From positions 1 to 64,000 of the forward strand of contig NZ_SPSB01000006.1 in the NCBI RefSeq assembly GCF_004571135.1: a DNA stretch of 64,000 nucleotides, in the 5' to 3' direction. Positions 17,829 to 27,774 of the stretch are shown here, piece by piece. Position numbers and translations under genes: made by a program. The notes beneath the pieces were generated by a model, which searched no databases, was not told the origin of the DNA, and saw nothing but the letters and a program-made list of their open reading frames with translations. How positions within the stretch are numbered: position 1 is the stretch's first letter; each line of letters starts with the position of its first letter. Source of the stretch: Algoriphagus kandeliae. GTDB taxonomy: Bacteria; Bacteroidota; Bacteroidia; Cytophagales; Cyclobacteriaceae.

Positions 17829-19457
17829 ATGAAAAGATATAGCCTTTTAGTATTCATCACTTCCTTACTGTTCACCGGGCTACAAGCTCAACAAACTCCC
17901 GAAAAACCAAAACTGGTAGTAGGAATTATCGTAGATCAGATGCGCCAGGATTACCTCTATAAATTTGCCGATCGATACTCCGACGGGGGATTCAAGCGCT
18001 TGATGCGTGAAGGATTTATGATGAAAAACGGGCATTATAATTATATCCCAACCTACACAGGACCAGGACATGCTTCGGTTTACACAGGCACCACGCCTGC
18101 AACGCATGGAATTATTGCAAACAGCTGGTATGTTCGATCATTAGACCGATCTATTTATTGCGCTGAAGATTCTACGGTGTATAATATTGGAGGAAGCCTT
18201 AGTGCCGGAAAGATTAGCCCTCGGAATCTTTTGACAACAACGATTACAGATGAACTTCGTTTTTCCACCAATAAGCGATCTAAGGTTGTCGGGATTGCTA
18301 TCAAGGACCGTGGAGCGAGCTTGCCTGCAGGCCACACGGGGGATGCTTATTGGTTTGATAGTGGAACGGGAGAGTTTATGACATCTTCTTATTACATGGA
18401 GGATTTGCCTACTTGGGTAAAGCAATTCAATGAAAAGCAATTGGCTCAGGAATATCTTCAAAATACATGGGAACCACTTTTTCCGGCAGATAGCTATGTC
18501 AATAGCATTGACGATAATAATGATTTTGAAGCGCCATTCATTGGAAAAGAAACACCTACTTTCCCTTACGAACTTCCAAGTTTGATGGAAAATAACGGAG
18601 GCTATGGATTGATTGCTTCAACGCCTTATGGAAATACCCTGACCTTGGATTTTGCCATGGCAGCTATTGAAGGAGAAAACCTTGGAAATGGAGAGGTGAC
18701 CGACTTCTTGGCAGTGAGCTTTTCTTCTCCGGACTACATTGGGCATAGATTTGGTCCTACTTCAATGGAGCTAGAGGATAATTATTTGCGCCTGGACTTG
18801 GAGTTTGAGCGGTTCTTAAATTATCTGGATGAGAAATATGGAAAAGGCAATTATTTGATTTTTCTTTCTGCTGATCACGGCGTGGCTGATGTAGCTACCT
18901 ACATGCAAAGTGAGAATGTGCCAGCAGGCAATCTCAATATAGGGTATGTGAGAGGCCAATTGATGGGATTTGCTAATCAAGCATACGGAGAAGGAAATTG
19001 GATTGAAAATGTCTCCAATGAACAGATATTTCTAAACCATACTCTGATCCGCGAAAAAGGACTTGAATTGAGCAAAGTACAAGATGACATTGCGAATTTT
19101 GTCTTGCGTTTCAAAGGTGTCAAGGAGGCTTACACAGCCTACTCCATGAAAAATGCCGAGTTTGAATCTGGCCGACCTCACCTCTTACAAATGGGCTACA
19201 ATCATAAGGCTTCAGGAGATGTATTATTAGTTCTTGAGCCGGGTTGGTTGACGGGAGGAGCAAGGGGAACTTCCCATGGAACTGGCTTTACTTATGATAC
19301 ACATGTACCAATCTTATTTTTTGGTTGGAATGTCCCTTCAGGAAGTAGTAGCCGATATGCCACGGTGACGGATATCGCTCCGACGCTATCGATGATGCTT
19401 CAAATCCGCTTACCTAATGGAGCTACCGGGCAACCTATTCTCGAAATTTTGGAATAA
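17829..19457 (+). CDS. pafA: PafA-type alkaline phosphatase
   Basis: A 542-aa exported phosphomonoesterase; the ATG at 17829 gives signal peptide MKRYSLLVFITSLLFTGLQA, while the longer frame from 17748 does not. All active-site residues of the Elizabethkingia PafA enzyme can be found: Asp36 (IIVDQM), nucleophile Thr77 (TYTGPGHAS), Asn98 (IIANSW), the Lys and Arg of IKDRGASLPAGH, Asp and His of SPDYIGHRFGP, Asp-His of SADHGV and the last His of SHGTGFTYDTH. PafA enzymes release phosphate from organic esters and are not repressed by phosphate. Acts in the periplasm. It is monocistronic with its own terminator. Confidence 0.93.
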   Translation: MKRYSLLVFITSLLFTGLQAQQTPEKPKLVVGIIVDQMRQDYLYKFADRYSDGGFKRLMREGFMMKNGHYNYIPTYTGPGHASVYTGTTPATHGIIANSWYVRSLDRSIYCAEDSTVYNIGGSLSAGKISPRNLLTTTITDELRFSTNKRSKVVGIAIKDRGASLPAGHTGDAYWFDSGTGEFMTSSYYMEDLPTWVKQFNEKQLAQEYLQNTWEPLFPADSYVNSIDDNNDFEAPFIGKETPTFPYELPSLMENNGGYGLIASTPYGNTLTLDFAMAAIEGENLGNGEVTDFLAVSFSSPDYIGHRFGPTSMELEDNYLRLDLEFERFLNYLDEKYGKGNYLIFLSADHGVADVATYMQSENVPAGNLNIGYVRGQLMGFANQAYGEGNWIENVSNEQIFLNHTLIREKGLELSKVQDDIANFVLRFKGVKEAYTAYSMKNAEFESGRPHLLQMGYNHKASGDVLLVLEPGWLTGGARGTSHGTGFTYDTHVPILFFGWNVPSGSSSRYATVTDIAPTLSMMLQIRLPNGATGQPILEILE

Positions 19458-19477
19458 AATAATTTAATCAAAAATTG

Positions 19478-19514
19478 AAATTCCCAAGCCTGACGAGGTT
19501 TGGGAATTTTTTTT
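19478..19514 (+). terminator. Terminator of pafA
   Basis: AAATTCCCAA and TTTGGGAATTT pair, followed by a T-run of eight. Confidence 0.85.
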
Positions 19515-19561
19515 GAATTAAGTACTGATAGTGCCCGGGATAATTTTTATACTTAAATTGA

Positions 19562-19993
19562 ATGCTTTCATTGATGAAAATGAGCCATTCAAACTCGGAA
19601 ATATGGATTCATTGGGTTTTTGTAACCAAGGATTGGAAGCCTTTAATTGATTCTTCAAAAAGAGAAGTGCTTTCCCAAACTTTAGGAAATATCATTCAAG
19701 AATTAGGAAATTCTCATGGTACGTTTTCCGTTCTGAATGATCATTTTCACTTGTTGATCAAGCTTCCATTTAATATTTCTCCCAAAGATTTTGAAAATCA
19801 CCTCAAGCTTCAAATCCAAGAAAACCTAGAAAGCTCAGGTGATAAGGATGGTTTTTTGGATTGGGAAAGAAAGCCATATGCGTACTCTGTAAGTTTAAAT
19901 CAATTGACCGCGGAAAAAAATAGCATTCAACGTCAGGATTTCAAACATCAAAAAGTCAGTCTATTGGAAGAGCTCAAATTCTTTGGAATGTAA
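19562..19993 (+). CDS. IS200/REP-type Y1 transposase-like protein lacking the catalytic tyrosine
   Basis: A 143-aa protein; ATG at 19580 (MSHSNSEIW) is an equally good start. It follows the Y1 transposase pattern from end to end: IHWVFVTKDWKPLI, the HUH metal motif as NDHFHLLIKL, the tail WERKPYAYSVS, and the last helix SIQRQDFKHQKVSLLEELKFF. In active members that helix begins with the nucleophile as YIxxQ; here the position is Ser (SIQRQ), so strand transfer should be impossible. The reading frame is intact. No IS ends are visible around it, so it is either a decaying insertion or a protein kept for DNA or RNA binding. Confidence 0.72.
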   Translation: MLSLMKMSHSNSEIWIHWVFVTKDWKPLIDSSKREVLSQTLGNIIQELGNSHGTFSVLNDHFHLLIKLPFNISPKDFENHLKLQIQENLESSGDKDGFLDWERKPYAYSVSLNQLTAEKNSIQRQDFKHQKVSLLEELKFFGM

Positions 19994-20017
19994 AAAAGGC
20001 CGGATTTTCACCGGCCT
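19992..20017 (-). terminator. Terminator of hmgA
   Basis: AGGCCGG and CCGGCCT pair over a seven-base loop. The A-run on the left is the T-tract for the minus strand. It overlaps the end of the transposase-like gene on the other strand. Confidence 0.8.
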
Positions 20018-20026
20018 GTAATCTTA

Positions 20027-21190
20027 TTAATCAGTCCAACTCATTGGATAATTTTTATCTACAAATTCCAAAGCATCAGTAGTGATTTGGAGAGGTCTGA
20101 ATGTATCAAGCATCACTGCATATTCCTCAGTAGCTTTTGCTCCAATGGATTTTTCAACTGTTCCAGGATGCGGACCATGAGGAAGACCACCCATGTGTAT
20201 AGTAAAGGATCCTCGGTCGATTCCTCTTCGACTCATAAATTCACCCTCTGCGTAATAAAGGACCTCATCCGAATCAATGTTGGAATGATTGTAGGGTGCC
20301 GGAATTGCCAAAGGATGGTAATCGAATAAACGAGGTACAAAAGAACAAATCACAAATCCCCAAGCTTGGAAGGTTTGGTGTACTGGAGGTGGTTGATGAA
20401 TGCGACCTGTAATTGGTTCAAAGTCATAAATCGATAGGGCATAAGGATATAAATACCCATCCCATCCCACAATATCCAATGGACTATGCGCATAGGAATA
20501 CTGATGAAGCATCCCCTGCTTTTTGATTTGAACCAAATAGTCTCCCTTTTCGCGTTCAATATGAAGTTCATGAGGAGGACGAATGTCGCGTTCACAGTAA
20601 GGGGAATGCTCCAGCAATTGGCCTACCTCATTTCGATAGCGCTTAACCGTTTCGATTGGCCCGTGCGATTCAATGATCAACAAGCGAAGTGGACCCTCTT
20701 CTTCAAATTCAAAGCGGTAAATGGTCGTTCGGGGTATCACGATATAATCCCCTTTTCTAACTTCTAATTTTCCAAACTGAGAATAAAGTGTTCCAGCACC
20801 ATCATGGATATAGATCAATTCGTCTCCATCAGCATTTTTGAAATAATAATCCATTTTTCGCTGCTCTGGAGAACAGATACCCATCATCACATCATTATTC
20901 ATCATAAGCATTCGGCGTGCAGAGAGGTAATCCTTTCCCGTTGTTCCTACACCCGAAGTTTTGAGATGGGTCTGCTGCAATCCATGATCTTTAGCAATTT
21001 CCCATTTGTAGGGTTTGGGTTCACCGATGGATTTGACTTCGTTTGGATTATAGATGTGATACAAGTTGGAATAGATTCCTGAAAAGCCTTTGGAGCTGAC
21101 CAATTCCTCTTTATAAAGGCTTCCATCAGGTTGACGGAATTGTGTGTGTCGCTTTGGTGGAATCTGACCTAATCTATGATAATATGCCAT
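20027..21190 (-). CDS. hmgA: Homogentisate 1,2-dioxygenase
   Basis: A 387-aa cupin-fold dioxygenase that opens the ring of homogentisate to maleylacetoacetate in tyrosine and phenylalanine breakdown. The N-terminal half holds DYYFKNADGDELIYIHDGAGTLYSQFG and GDYIVIPRTTIYRFEF, typical of the family. The iron ligands are in the C-terminal half: NHSNIDSDEVLYY and a downstream His cluster HMGGLPHGPHPG. It is shorter than the 430-445-aa proteobacterial enzymes. No other gene of the pathway (hppD, fumarylacetoacetase) is adjacent. Confidence 0.88.
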   Translation of the reverse strand: MAYYHRLGQIPPKRHTQFRQPDGSLYKEELVSSKGFSGIYSNLYHIYNPNEVKSIGEPKPYKWEIAKDHGLQQTHLKTSGVGTTGKDYLSARRMLMMNNDVMMGICSPEQRKMDYYFKNADGDELIYIHDGAGTLYSQFGKLEVRKGDYIVIPRTTIYRFEFEEEGPLRLLIIESHGPIETVKRYRNEVGQLLEHSPYCERDIRPPHELHIEREKGDYLVQIKKQGMLHQYSYAHSPLDIVGWDGYLYPYALSIYDFEPITGRIHQPPPVHQTFQAWGFVICSFVPRLFDYHPLAIPAPYNHSNIDSDEVLYYAEGEFMSRRGIDRGSFTIHMGGLPHGPHPGTVEKSIGAKATEEYAVMLDTFRPLQITTDALEFVDKNYPMSWTD

Positions 21191-21248
21191 GTTTATTTGG
21201 GTTTATGTGGCTAATTTACAATTAGCATGTGAGACAAAAAAAGCCTAA

Positions 21249-21279
21249 ATAAAAAGGCTGGATATTTACATAACCAGCC
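21249..21279 (-). terminator. Terminator of the csbD-like gene
   Basis: GGCTGG and CCAGCC pair over a twelve-base loop; on the minus strand TTTTTATTT follows. Confidence 0.75.
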
Positions 21280-21302
21280 CTTCTATTAAATGTTAGCTCT
21301 AA

Positions 21303-21500
21303 TTAATTGCTTTCATCTTCTGTCTCAAAAATCATTTTCCGGAGCTCTTCAATTTTTTCTCCGGTTTTTTCCTGCAACAGTCCAAGAAGTTCATCTTCCT
21401 GACCTTCTTTGAATGTTAAATCATCCTCTGTCAGAGAAGCATATTTTTGTTTTAGTTGACCTTTGAGTTGGTTCCAGTTTCCTTTCAATTGTAATGACAT
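21303..21500 (-). CDS. CsbD family general-stress protein
   Basis: A 65-aa acidic protein read from the ATG at 21500 (MSLQLKGNWNQLKGQLKQKYASLTEDDL). The GxWxxLKGxxKxxxxxLTDDDL pattern is the CsbD signature. A longer frame from 21554 would add 18 residues and run into the promoter of the divergent GH16 gene, so it is rejected. CsbD proteins are induced by general stress in other bacteria, but their activity is unknown. It is monocistronic with its own terminator. Confidence 0.88.
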   Translation of the reverse strand: MSLQLKGNWNQLKGQLKQKYASLTEDDLTFKEGQEDELLGLLQEKTGEKIEELRKMIFETEDESN

Positions 21501-21516
21501 AAAATGTATATTTTTG
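21489..21516 (+). promoter_or_regulatory. Promoter of the GH16 gene
   Basis: TTG at 21489-21491, a 17-bp spacer, and TATTTTTG at 21509-21516 match the Bacteroidota -33 and -7 elements. Transcription would start near 21522, 48 bp before the ATG. It overlaps the first codons of the divergent csbD-like gene, so the two may interfere. Confidence 0.6.
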
Positions 21517-21569
21517 ATAAGATTAAAAGATTTACAATTCAATAACCTTCTCACATATAAAATAGTTCC

Positions 21570-22385
21570 ATGATTAAAAATTTAAAAATCAGATATCTTC
21601 TTCATTTCTTTATCCTTGGCTTTTTAGCCTTTTCAAACTTAGAACCTTTGAAAGCTCAAAATCTAATTTGGTCTGATGAGTTTGACTATATGGGATTGCC
21701 GGACTCTTCCAAATGGACCTATGATGTGGGAGATCATGGTTGGGGCAATCAGGAGCTCCAGTTTTACACTGAAAAAGAACTTCGAAATGCACGGGTTGAA
21801 AATGGACATTTAATTATCGAAGCACATGCTGATGCTGAATATCCAAAGGGTTACACCTCCGCTCGTTTGCTTACTCGAGGAAAGGCTTCTTGGCAAAATG
21901 GATACATTGAAGTTCGGGCAAAACTACCAGCGGGAACGGGAACCTGGCCAGCAATTTGGATGCTCGCTGAGGAAAATCGTCATGGAGGTTGGCCAAAAAA
22001 TGGAGAAATCGATGTCATGGAGCATGTGGGATATGATCCTGGAGTAGTTCATGGTACCGTACACACAGAGGCCTTCAATCATGTAAAAGGAACACATAAG
22101 GGAGCTCAGATTCAAGTGGATGATTTTGATGAGGCTTTCCATACTTATGCTATCAATTGGACAGAAAAAGGCATAGAGTTTTTGATGGATGGGGAAAAAT
22201 ATTTTGAATTTGAGAATACTGGAGGGGATTATTCAGAGTGGCCATTCGATCAGCCTTTCCATCTGATTTTGAATATTGCTGTTGGAGGAACATGGGGCGG
22301 TCAAAAAGGAGTAGATACTTCAATTTGGCCTCAAAAAATGATGGTGGATTACGTTCGGGTTTATGATGGCCGTCCAAATCCATAA
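21570..22385 (+). CDS. Exported glycoside hydrolase family 16 (laminarinase-type beta-glucanase)
   Basis: A 271-aa protein with a signal peptide ending near LKAQ (residue 30). The mature part is one GH16 jelly-roll. The catalytic motif ExDxxE appears as GEIDVMEHVGY in the middle, with the usual upstream ARLLTRGKASWQNGYIEVRAKLPAGTGTWPAIWML and downstream FHTYAINWTEKGIEFLMDG. These match beta-1,3-glucanases (laminarinases) better than agarases or carrageenases, so the likely substrate is algal laminarin or another beta-1,3-glucan. There is no carbohydrate-binding module and no SusC/SusD pair nearby, so it is not within a typical polysaccharide utilisation locus. Confidence 0.92.
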   Translation: MIKNLKIRYLLHFFILGFLAFSNLEPLKAQNLIWSDEFDYMGLPDSSKWTYDVGDHGWGNQELQFYTEKELRNARVENGHLIIEAHADAEYPKGYTSARLLTRGKASWQNGYIEVRAKLPAGTGTWPAIWMLAEENRHGGWPKNGEIDVMEHVGYDPGVVHGTVHTEAFNHVKGTHKGAQIQVDDFDEAFHTYAINWTEKGIEFLMDGEKYFEFENTGGDYSEWPFDQPFHLILNIAVGGTWGGQKGVDTSIWPQKMMVDYVRVYDGRPNP

Positions 22386-22461
22386 GAACTTGCCTGAATT
22401 TTGGCAAACTGTCCAATATTGCCTAAAATAAGAAAGAAATTTAGTTAGTCATACTTACCAC

Positions 22462-23115
22462 ATGTCCGGTCAATCCATCAAACGAAAAAAAATCCAGGCG
22501 CTCTTTATCATTAGTGTGCTTTTGTTGCTGATCTATGCCAAGAACCTTATTGAAAGGAGGTCATTCCGGGAAATTAGTTCCACATTCACCGAAGTTTACA
22601 ATGACCGATTGGTGGTGGAAAGCTATATTTTTGATATTTCTGAGCGGCTTTTCCAAATTCAGAAACTCATAGACCACTGCAATTTAGACTATGATTACTC
22701 CAAGGTAATTGATGAAATAGATGCACAGGAAAAAGAAATCCTAGCCATTGTCGAGGAGTTCGAAAAAACGAAACTAACCGATCAGGAGTCTAGTTATTTA
22801 GCGGATTTTCGTGCGATTATTGAAAATGACTTAGCGATCAAAAGCTATGAATTATTGTATACGGATTCTTCGGGTGTCAATATTGATCAAGTAAAGCTAT
22901 ACGATAATAAGATTTCACAGGCTAGAAAAGACCTTGACGACCTAAGTCAGATTCAGTTGGCAGAAGGGGATAGGCTAATTAAAAAAGCGAAAAAATTAAT
23001 CAACCGATCTCAGATTTGGGCTCAGTTTGAAGTAGCCCTTCTGATTATTTTGATTGTGGTAATGTTCTGGTTGATTTTCAGAAAATCAAAGGATACCAAG
23101 GGAGTTATTTCCTAA
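22462..23115 (+). CDS. Membrane protein with MCP-like four-helix sensor region and no output domain
   Basis: A 217-aa protein with one membrane segment near residues 12-26 and another near 190-207. Between them lie about 160 residues of charged amphipathic helix (for example RLVVESYIFDISERLFQIQKLIDHC), like the 4HB_MCP_1 ligand-binding module of chemoreceptors. After the second membrane segment only about ten residues remain (RKSKDTKGVIS), so there is no HAMP, kinase or methyl-accepting part. It could sense by itself, or pair with another protein. Family assignment is by pattern only. It is followed by a bidirectional terminator shared with gcvP. Confidence 0.6.
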   Translation: MSGQSIKRKKIQALFIISVLLLLIYAKNLIERRSFREISSTFTEVYNDRLVVESYIFDISERLFQIQKLIDHCNLDYDYSKVIDEIDAQEKEILAIVEEFEKTKLTDQESSYLADFRAIIENDLAIKSYELLYTDSSGVNIDQVKLYDNKISQARKDLDDLSQIQLAEGDRLIKKAKKLINRSQIWAQFEVALLIILIVVMFWLIFRKSKDTKGVIS

Positions 23116-23124
23116 GATATAAGC

Positions 23125-23159
23125 AAAAAAAGACCCAGAGGAATCTGGGTCTTTTTTTG
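23125..23159. terminator. Bidirectional terminator between the sensor gene and gcvP
   Basis: AGACCCAGA and TCTGGGTCT form a perfect 9-bp stem on a GGAA loop, with seven A before and seven T after, serving both convergent genes. Confidence 0.92.
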
Positions 23160-23179
23160 ACTTTATGTTTAGAAAGCAA

Positions 23180-26074
23180 TTAAACTGCTTCGCTTTCTTG
23201 AGCATATTCTTCAACTGGAATACAGCTGCAGACTAAGTTTCTGTCTCCATAAGCAGAATCGATTCTTCGGACAGAAGGCCAGAATTTATGTTCTTTTACA
23301 TAAGCTAGTGGATAAACTGCTTTTTCTCTGGAATAAGGTAAATCCCATTCACCAGTTAATACCATCTGAGCTGTATGAGGTGCATTTTTCAAGACATTGT
23401 TATCCTTGTCAAACTTACCTTCTTCAATCTCGCGAATTTCCTCTCGAATAGCGATCAAAGCATCACAGAATCGATCCAGTTCTGCTTTTGTCTCAGACTC
23501 TGTAGGTTCGATCATGATAGTTCCTGCCACAGGGAAAGAGACAGTCGGTGCATGGAAACCGTAGTCCATTAATCGCTTGGCGATATCCTCTACTTCTACT
23601 CCAAATTCCTTAAATCCACGACAATCAACGATCATCTCGTGTGCTGCTCTTCCCTTGGTTCCGGTATACAAAATCGGATAGTGGCCTTCCAAACGTTCCT
23701 TAATATAGTTTGCATTGAGGATGGCCATTTTGGTAGCATTGGTCAAACCATCTCCGCCCATCATTTCGATGTAAGCATAGGAGATTGGTAGGATACTCGC
23801 GCTTCCATAAGGAGCTGCAGAAATGGAAGAAACTGCCTGAGCACCTCCTGTTTTTACAATTGGGTTTCCTGGAAGGAATGGTGCCAAATGACTGGCAACA
23901 CAAATTGGCCCCATGCCAGGTCCACCACCTCCATGAGGGATACAGAAGGTTTTGTGAAGATTGAGGTGACAAACATCAGCTCCGATTCTACCTGGAGATG
24001 TCAATCCCACTTGAGCATTCATGTTCGCACCATCCATGTAAACCTGTCCGCCATACTGATGAATGGTTTCGCAGATTTCCTGAATAGCCTCCTCAAATAC
24101 TCCGTGAGTAGATGGGTACGTCACCATCAGGGCAGAAAGGTTCTCTGCATGCGTAGCCGCTTTTTCTTTCAAGTCAGCTACATCAATGTTTCCTTTTTCG
24201 TCGCACTTCACCAAAACGACCTTCATTCCTGCCATCACAGCAGATGCAGGGTTAGTTCCGTGGGCAGATGTAGGAATCAAAGCCACGTCACGATGTCCCT
24301 CTCCTCGACTTAAGTGGTAAGCTCTGATTACCATCAAACCGGCATATTCACCCTGAGCACCAGAGTTTGGCTGAAGGGAGGTGTCAGCAAATCCAGTGAT
24401 CTCGGTTAGCCAGGTACGTAGGTTAGAGAAAAGCTCTTGATAGCCCAAGGTTTGGTCCATCGGCGCAAATGGGTGAATCTGCCCAAATTCAGGCCAAGTT
24501 ACTGGGATCATTTCAGCAGTGGCATTCAGCTTCATGGTACAGCTTCCTAAGGAAATCATAGAATGTACCAGCGAAAGGTCCTTGTTTTCCAATCGCTTAA
24601 TGTAGCGAAGCATTTCATGCTCGGAATGGTAGTTATTGAAAACTGGATGAGTCAGGTATTCAGATTTTCTAACTAGTGCTTCTGGAAGCTCTAGGTTTAG
24701 GTTTTCCACCAATTCATCCAAATTTAAGGTATGCTTACCTTCCTCTGAAGCAAATATGGAAACGATGGTTTTGACATCTTCCAATGTTTTGGTTTCATCA
24801 AAAGAGATGAAAATGGAATCATTCTCATAGCGGAAGTTCATCTCAGCGGCTAATGCCAAACCTTTCACTCGCTCTCTGGAAACATCGCTCATTCGGATTT
24901 GAATGGTATCAAAGAAAGAGTGTCCGGCCACATTCAATCCTAAGTTTCTCAAAGCTTCAGCTGTCAATTTAGCTAGGCCATGAGTTCTTAAGGCAATATT
25001 TTTCAACCCTTCTGGTCCATGGTAGACTGCGTAGAAGGAAGACATGACAGCTAAAAGAACTTGTGCTGTACAAATATTTGAAGTAGCCTTTTCCCGCTTG
25101 ATATGTTGTTCGCGGGTTTGAAGTGCCATTCTGTAAGCTTTATTTCCAGCTCTGTCTACGGAGACACCGATTATTCTTCCTGGAATTTGCCGTTTGAAAT
25201 CTTCTTTGGTTGCAAAAAATCCCGCATGCGGCCCGCCATATCCCATTGGTACTCCAAATCGTTGTGCAGAACCAACCACCACATCAGCTCCCATTTCTCC
25301 CGGAGGAGTCAATAAGGTTAATGCCAACAGGTCGGTAGCAAATGCAGTCAACACCTTGTTTTCTTTCGCAGCAGCAACGATGGCAGAATAATCGCGAATG
25401 GCTCCGTCCGCATCCGGATATTGGAACATTACCCCGTAAAGTTCCGGGTCAGTCAAATCCAAGTCTTGGATAGAACCGAAGACCAATTCAATCCCTACTG
25501 GCTCTGCTCTTGTTTCAAGGACAGCTTTTGTTTGAGGGAATATTTTTTCGTCTACAAAAAACTTATTTGCATTCTTCTTGTCTCTTGGCTTGACAGAATG
25601 AAGCATAGTCATTGCTTCGGCAGCAGCTGTGCCTTCATCCAACAAAGAGGCATTGGCAAGTTCCATACCGGTAAGTTCCATCACCACCGTTTGGAAATTG
25701 ATCAAAGCTTCCAATCGTCCCTGAGCTATTTCAGCCTGATAGGGAGTGTATGCGGTATACCAACCTGGGTTTTCAAGGACATTTCTCAAAATCACCCCCG
25801 GAACGAAGGTGTCATAGTAACCCATCCCGATGAAGGATTTGAATACTTTGTTTTTTGAGGCTAATTTCTTGAAATCAGCTAAAAACTCAGACTCTAATTT
25901 TGCTTTTGGGAGGTCCAATGGTCGCGTGAGGCGAATGGATTCAGGGACCGTTTGTTCGATGAGTTCCTCTAAGGAAGTGGCACCGATTTTTTCCAACATC
26001 TCTGCGATCTCCGCTTCAGTCGGGCCATTGTGTCTGCTCTCAAATTTGACAGCATTCGATAGGTTGATTTTCAT
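23180..26074 (-). CDS. gcvP: Glycine dehydrogenase (decarboxylating), P-protein
   Basis: A 964-aa PLP enzyme that decarboxylates glycine and passes the aminomethyl group to lipoylated GcvH. I take the ATG at 26074 ([23 protein letters not shown]): it fits the conserved FxxRHIGP start of the family and lies downstream of a -7 box. The longer frame from 26137 adds 21 residues across that box. The PLP lysine lies in [18 protein letters not shown], about residue 710, and [13 protein letters not shown] is the conserved mid-protein motif. Single-chain form. gcvT and gcvH are not next to it; lpdA in this window supplies the L-protein. Confidence 0.96.
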   Translation of the reverse strand: MKINLSNAVKFESRHNGPTEAEIAEMLEKIGATSLEELIEQTVPESIRLTRPLDLPKAKLESEFLADFKKLASKNKVFKSFIGMGYYDTFVPGVILRNVLENPGWYTAYTPYQAEIAQGRLEALINFQTVVMELTGMELANASLLDEGTAAAEAMTMLHSVKPRDKKNANKFFVDEKIFPQTKAVLETRAEPVGIELVFGSIQDLDLTDPELYGVMFQYPDADGAIRDYSAIVAAAKENKVLTAFATDLLALTLLTPPGEMGADVVVGSAQRFGVPMGYGGPHAGFFATKEDFKRQIPGRIIGVSVDRAGNKAYRMALQTREQHIKREKATSNICTAQVLLAVMSSFYAVYHGPEGLKNIALRTHGLAKLTAEALRNLGLNVAGHSFFDTIQIRMSDVSRERVKGLALAAEMNFRYENDSIFISFDETKTLEDVKTIVSIFASEEGKHTLNLDELVENLNLELPEALVRKSEYLTHPVFNNYHSEHEMLRYIKRLENKDLSLVHSMISLGSCTMKLNATAEMIPVTWPEFGQIHPFAPMDQTLGYQELFSNLRTWLTEITGFADTSLQPNSGAQGEYAGLMVIRAYHLSRGEGHRDVALIPTSAHGTNPASAVMAGMKVVLVKCDEKGNIDVADLKEKAATHAENLSALMVTYPSTHGVFEEAIQEICETIHQYGGQVYMDGANMNAQVGLTSPGRIGADVCHLNLHKTFCIPHGGGGPGMGPICVASHLAPFLPGNPIVKTGGAQAVSSISAAPYGSASILPISYAYIEMMGGDGLTNATKMAILNANYIKERLEGHYPILYTGTKGRAAHEMIVDCRGFKEFGVEVEDIAKRLMDYGFHAPTVSFPVAGTIMIEPTESETKAELDRFCDALIAIREEIREIEEGKFDKDNNVLKNAPHTAQMVLTGEWDLPYSREKAVYPLAYVKEHKFWPSVRRIDSAYGDRNLVCSCIPVEEYAQESEAV

Positions 26075-26134
26075 ACGAATTGTTTGGAAGCTGTGATTTT
26101 TATTTGGGTTAGAAATCCTTTCAATTTCTGGCGG

Positions 26135-26142
26135 CAAAGGTA
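26135..26142 (-). promoter_or_regulatory. Candidate -7 element of gcvP
   Basis: On the minus strand this is TACCTTTG, a perfect TAnnTTTG match. It would start transcription about 55 bp before the chosen gcvP ATG. No clear -33 motif. Confidence 0.45.
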
Positions 26143-26270
26143 CAATTTCTTGTAAGATAATCTTTGCTTAACACACAGAATTTCACCCTCTCAACACTCC
26201 TTTCCTGTAAACGGTTTGTGGCTGGGATAAAAAAATGTATAGCTTAGGGGCCAAAATAAAAATTGATCCT

Positions 26271-27767
26271 ATGAATAAACGATTTCTTTTGACCTCTGCG
26301 CTGGCTTTAGGGCTCTCTTGGGGCACTTTTGCGCAGAATCCCGTACAGGTAAAATATGCCAATACCATCACTGCGGATGACCTGAAAGAATACTTGACCT
26401 TTTTGGCTTCTGATGAAATGAGAGGTCGGGATACTGGTTCTCCTGAGGGCTTGATTGCAGCGAATTACTTGGCTGACTTCTACAAAGAATTAGGCTTGAC
26501 AGGTCCTGTGGATGGAAGCTATTTTCAGCAGGTACCTTTAGTAAGTTCTAAGTTTGAAAAAGTGACCTTGAAAGTCGGAAAAACCAACTTGGTTGAAAAT
26601 GAGGATTTTGTATTCACCGGTGATGGTGATATGAAAAAAGCCGCAAAAACCGACTTGGTTTTCTTGGGTCTTGTAAATGATGAGAACCTAGCAAAAGTAG
26701 ATGTGACCGGTAAATTGGTTGGTATCTGGGCTGTAGGAGAGCGAAGCAATGGTTTGATCAACAAAGTGATGGATGCCGGTGCTGCTGGAGTAGTGATCGT
26801 GAGCATGGAAGGACAAGCTAATTTTGACCGTATTGCTAATCGCTATAAGTCTTTAGCTGGAAGAGGTAGAATCGGATTTGAGCGGGAAATCTCTCAGCGA
26901 CCTGTTTTCATGGTGAGCTCTGATAAAATGGGCGAATTGTTTGGTACTCCGGTAGAAGAACTGAAGGAAGCTGCCAAATCCAATCCAGAGTCTATCAAAT
27001 CTCAAAAAGCTTCTTATCTCGTTCAGAAAAGTGTAACGCCTGTGGAGGCGTACAATGTGATGGGCTTTTTGGAAGGAACCGATAAGAAGGATGAAGTATT
27101 GGTGATTTCCTCTCACTATGACCACGTAGGAGTGAGCTCTACAGGTGAGATTTTCAATGGAGCAGATGATGACGGTTCAGGAACTGTTTCCGTGATGGAA
27201 ATAGCTCAGGCTTTCGCTACTGCTGCTAAAGAAGGACATAGACCTCGTAGATCTATTTTGTTTTTGAATGTGACTGGTGAGGAAAAAGGTCTTTTAGGGT
27301 CTCAGTATTATTCTGAAAACCCGATTTTCCCTATCGAAAATACTGTCAATAACATCAATATTGACATGGTGGGACGAATCGATTATGAATACCAGAATGC
27401 TGAAAACAAGGACTATGTCTATGTAATCGGTTCAGAAATGTTGTCTACTGATTTGAAAAAAATCAACGAATACAACAACATCACCTATACAGACTTGATC
27501 TTGGACTATCGATATGATGCTGAAGATGATCCAAACCGATTCTACTACCGATCAGATCACTACAACTTCGCGAAGTTCAATATCCCTGTGATTTTCTTCT
27601 TCAATGGAGTACATGATGATTACCATCAAGTGACGGATACGGTCGATAAAATCGAATTCCCACTAATGACCAAGCGGGCGCATTTGATTTTCCATACAGC
27701 TTGGGATCTAGCCAACAGAGAGAAGCGAACTCGAGTAGATGGCACGAACACTCGCGGAGAGCGATAA
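26271..27767 (+). CDS. Exported M28 family zinc aminopeptidase
   Basis: A 498-aa protein; the ATG at 26271 opens the signal peptide MNKRFLLTSALALGLSWGTFAQ, and a longer frame from 26235 adds 12 residues without purpose. Residues about 100-240 form a PA-type insert (GVVIVSMEGQANF). The co-catalytic zinc site of M28 is complete: SHYDHVG (His, Asp), GADDDGSG (Asp), GEEKGLLGS (catalytic Glu and Glu ligand), NIDMVG (Asp) and VHDDYHQVTDT (His). It trims peptides from the N-terminus in the periplasm or outside. Monocistronic, divergent from gcvP. Confidence 0.93.
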   Translation: MNKRFLLTSALALGLSWGTFAQNPVQVKYANTITADDLKEYLTFLASDEMRGRDTGSPEGLIAANYLADFYKELGLTGPVDGSYFQQVPLVSSKFEKVTLKVGKTNLVENEDFVFTGDGDMKKAAKTDLVFLGLVNDENLAKVDVTGKLVGIWAVGERSNGLINKVMDAGAAGVVIVSMEGQANFDRIANRYKSLAGRGRIGFEREISQRPVFMVSSDKMGELFGTPVEELKEAAKSNPESIKSQKASYLVQKSVTPVEAYNVMGFLEGTDKKDEVLVISSHYDHVGVSSTGEIFNGADDDGSGTVSVMEIAQAFATAAKEGHRPRRSILFLNVTGEEKGLLGSQYYSENPIFPIENTVNNINIDMVGRIDYEYQNAENKDYVYVIGSEMLSTDLKKINEYNNITYTDLILDYRYDAEDDPNRFYYRSDHYNFAKFNIPVIFFFNGVHDDYHQVTDTVDKIEFPLMTKRAHLIFHTAWDLANREKRTRVDGTNTRGER

Positions 27768-27774
27768 AATTGGA

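Noticed and set aside
23888-24313. 141-codon frame opposite gcvP
   Set aside because: It lies within a strongly conserved gcvP coding region (the PLP-binding part) and shows no domain of its own.
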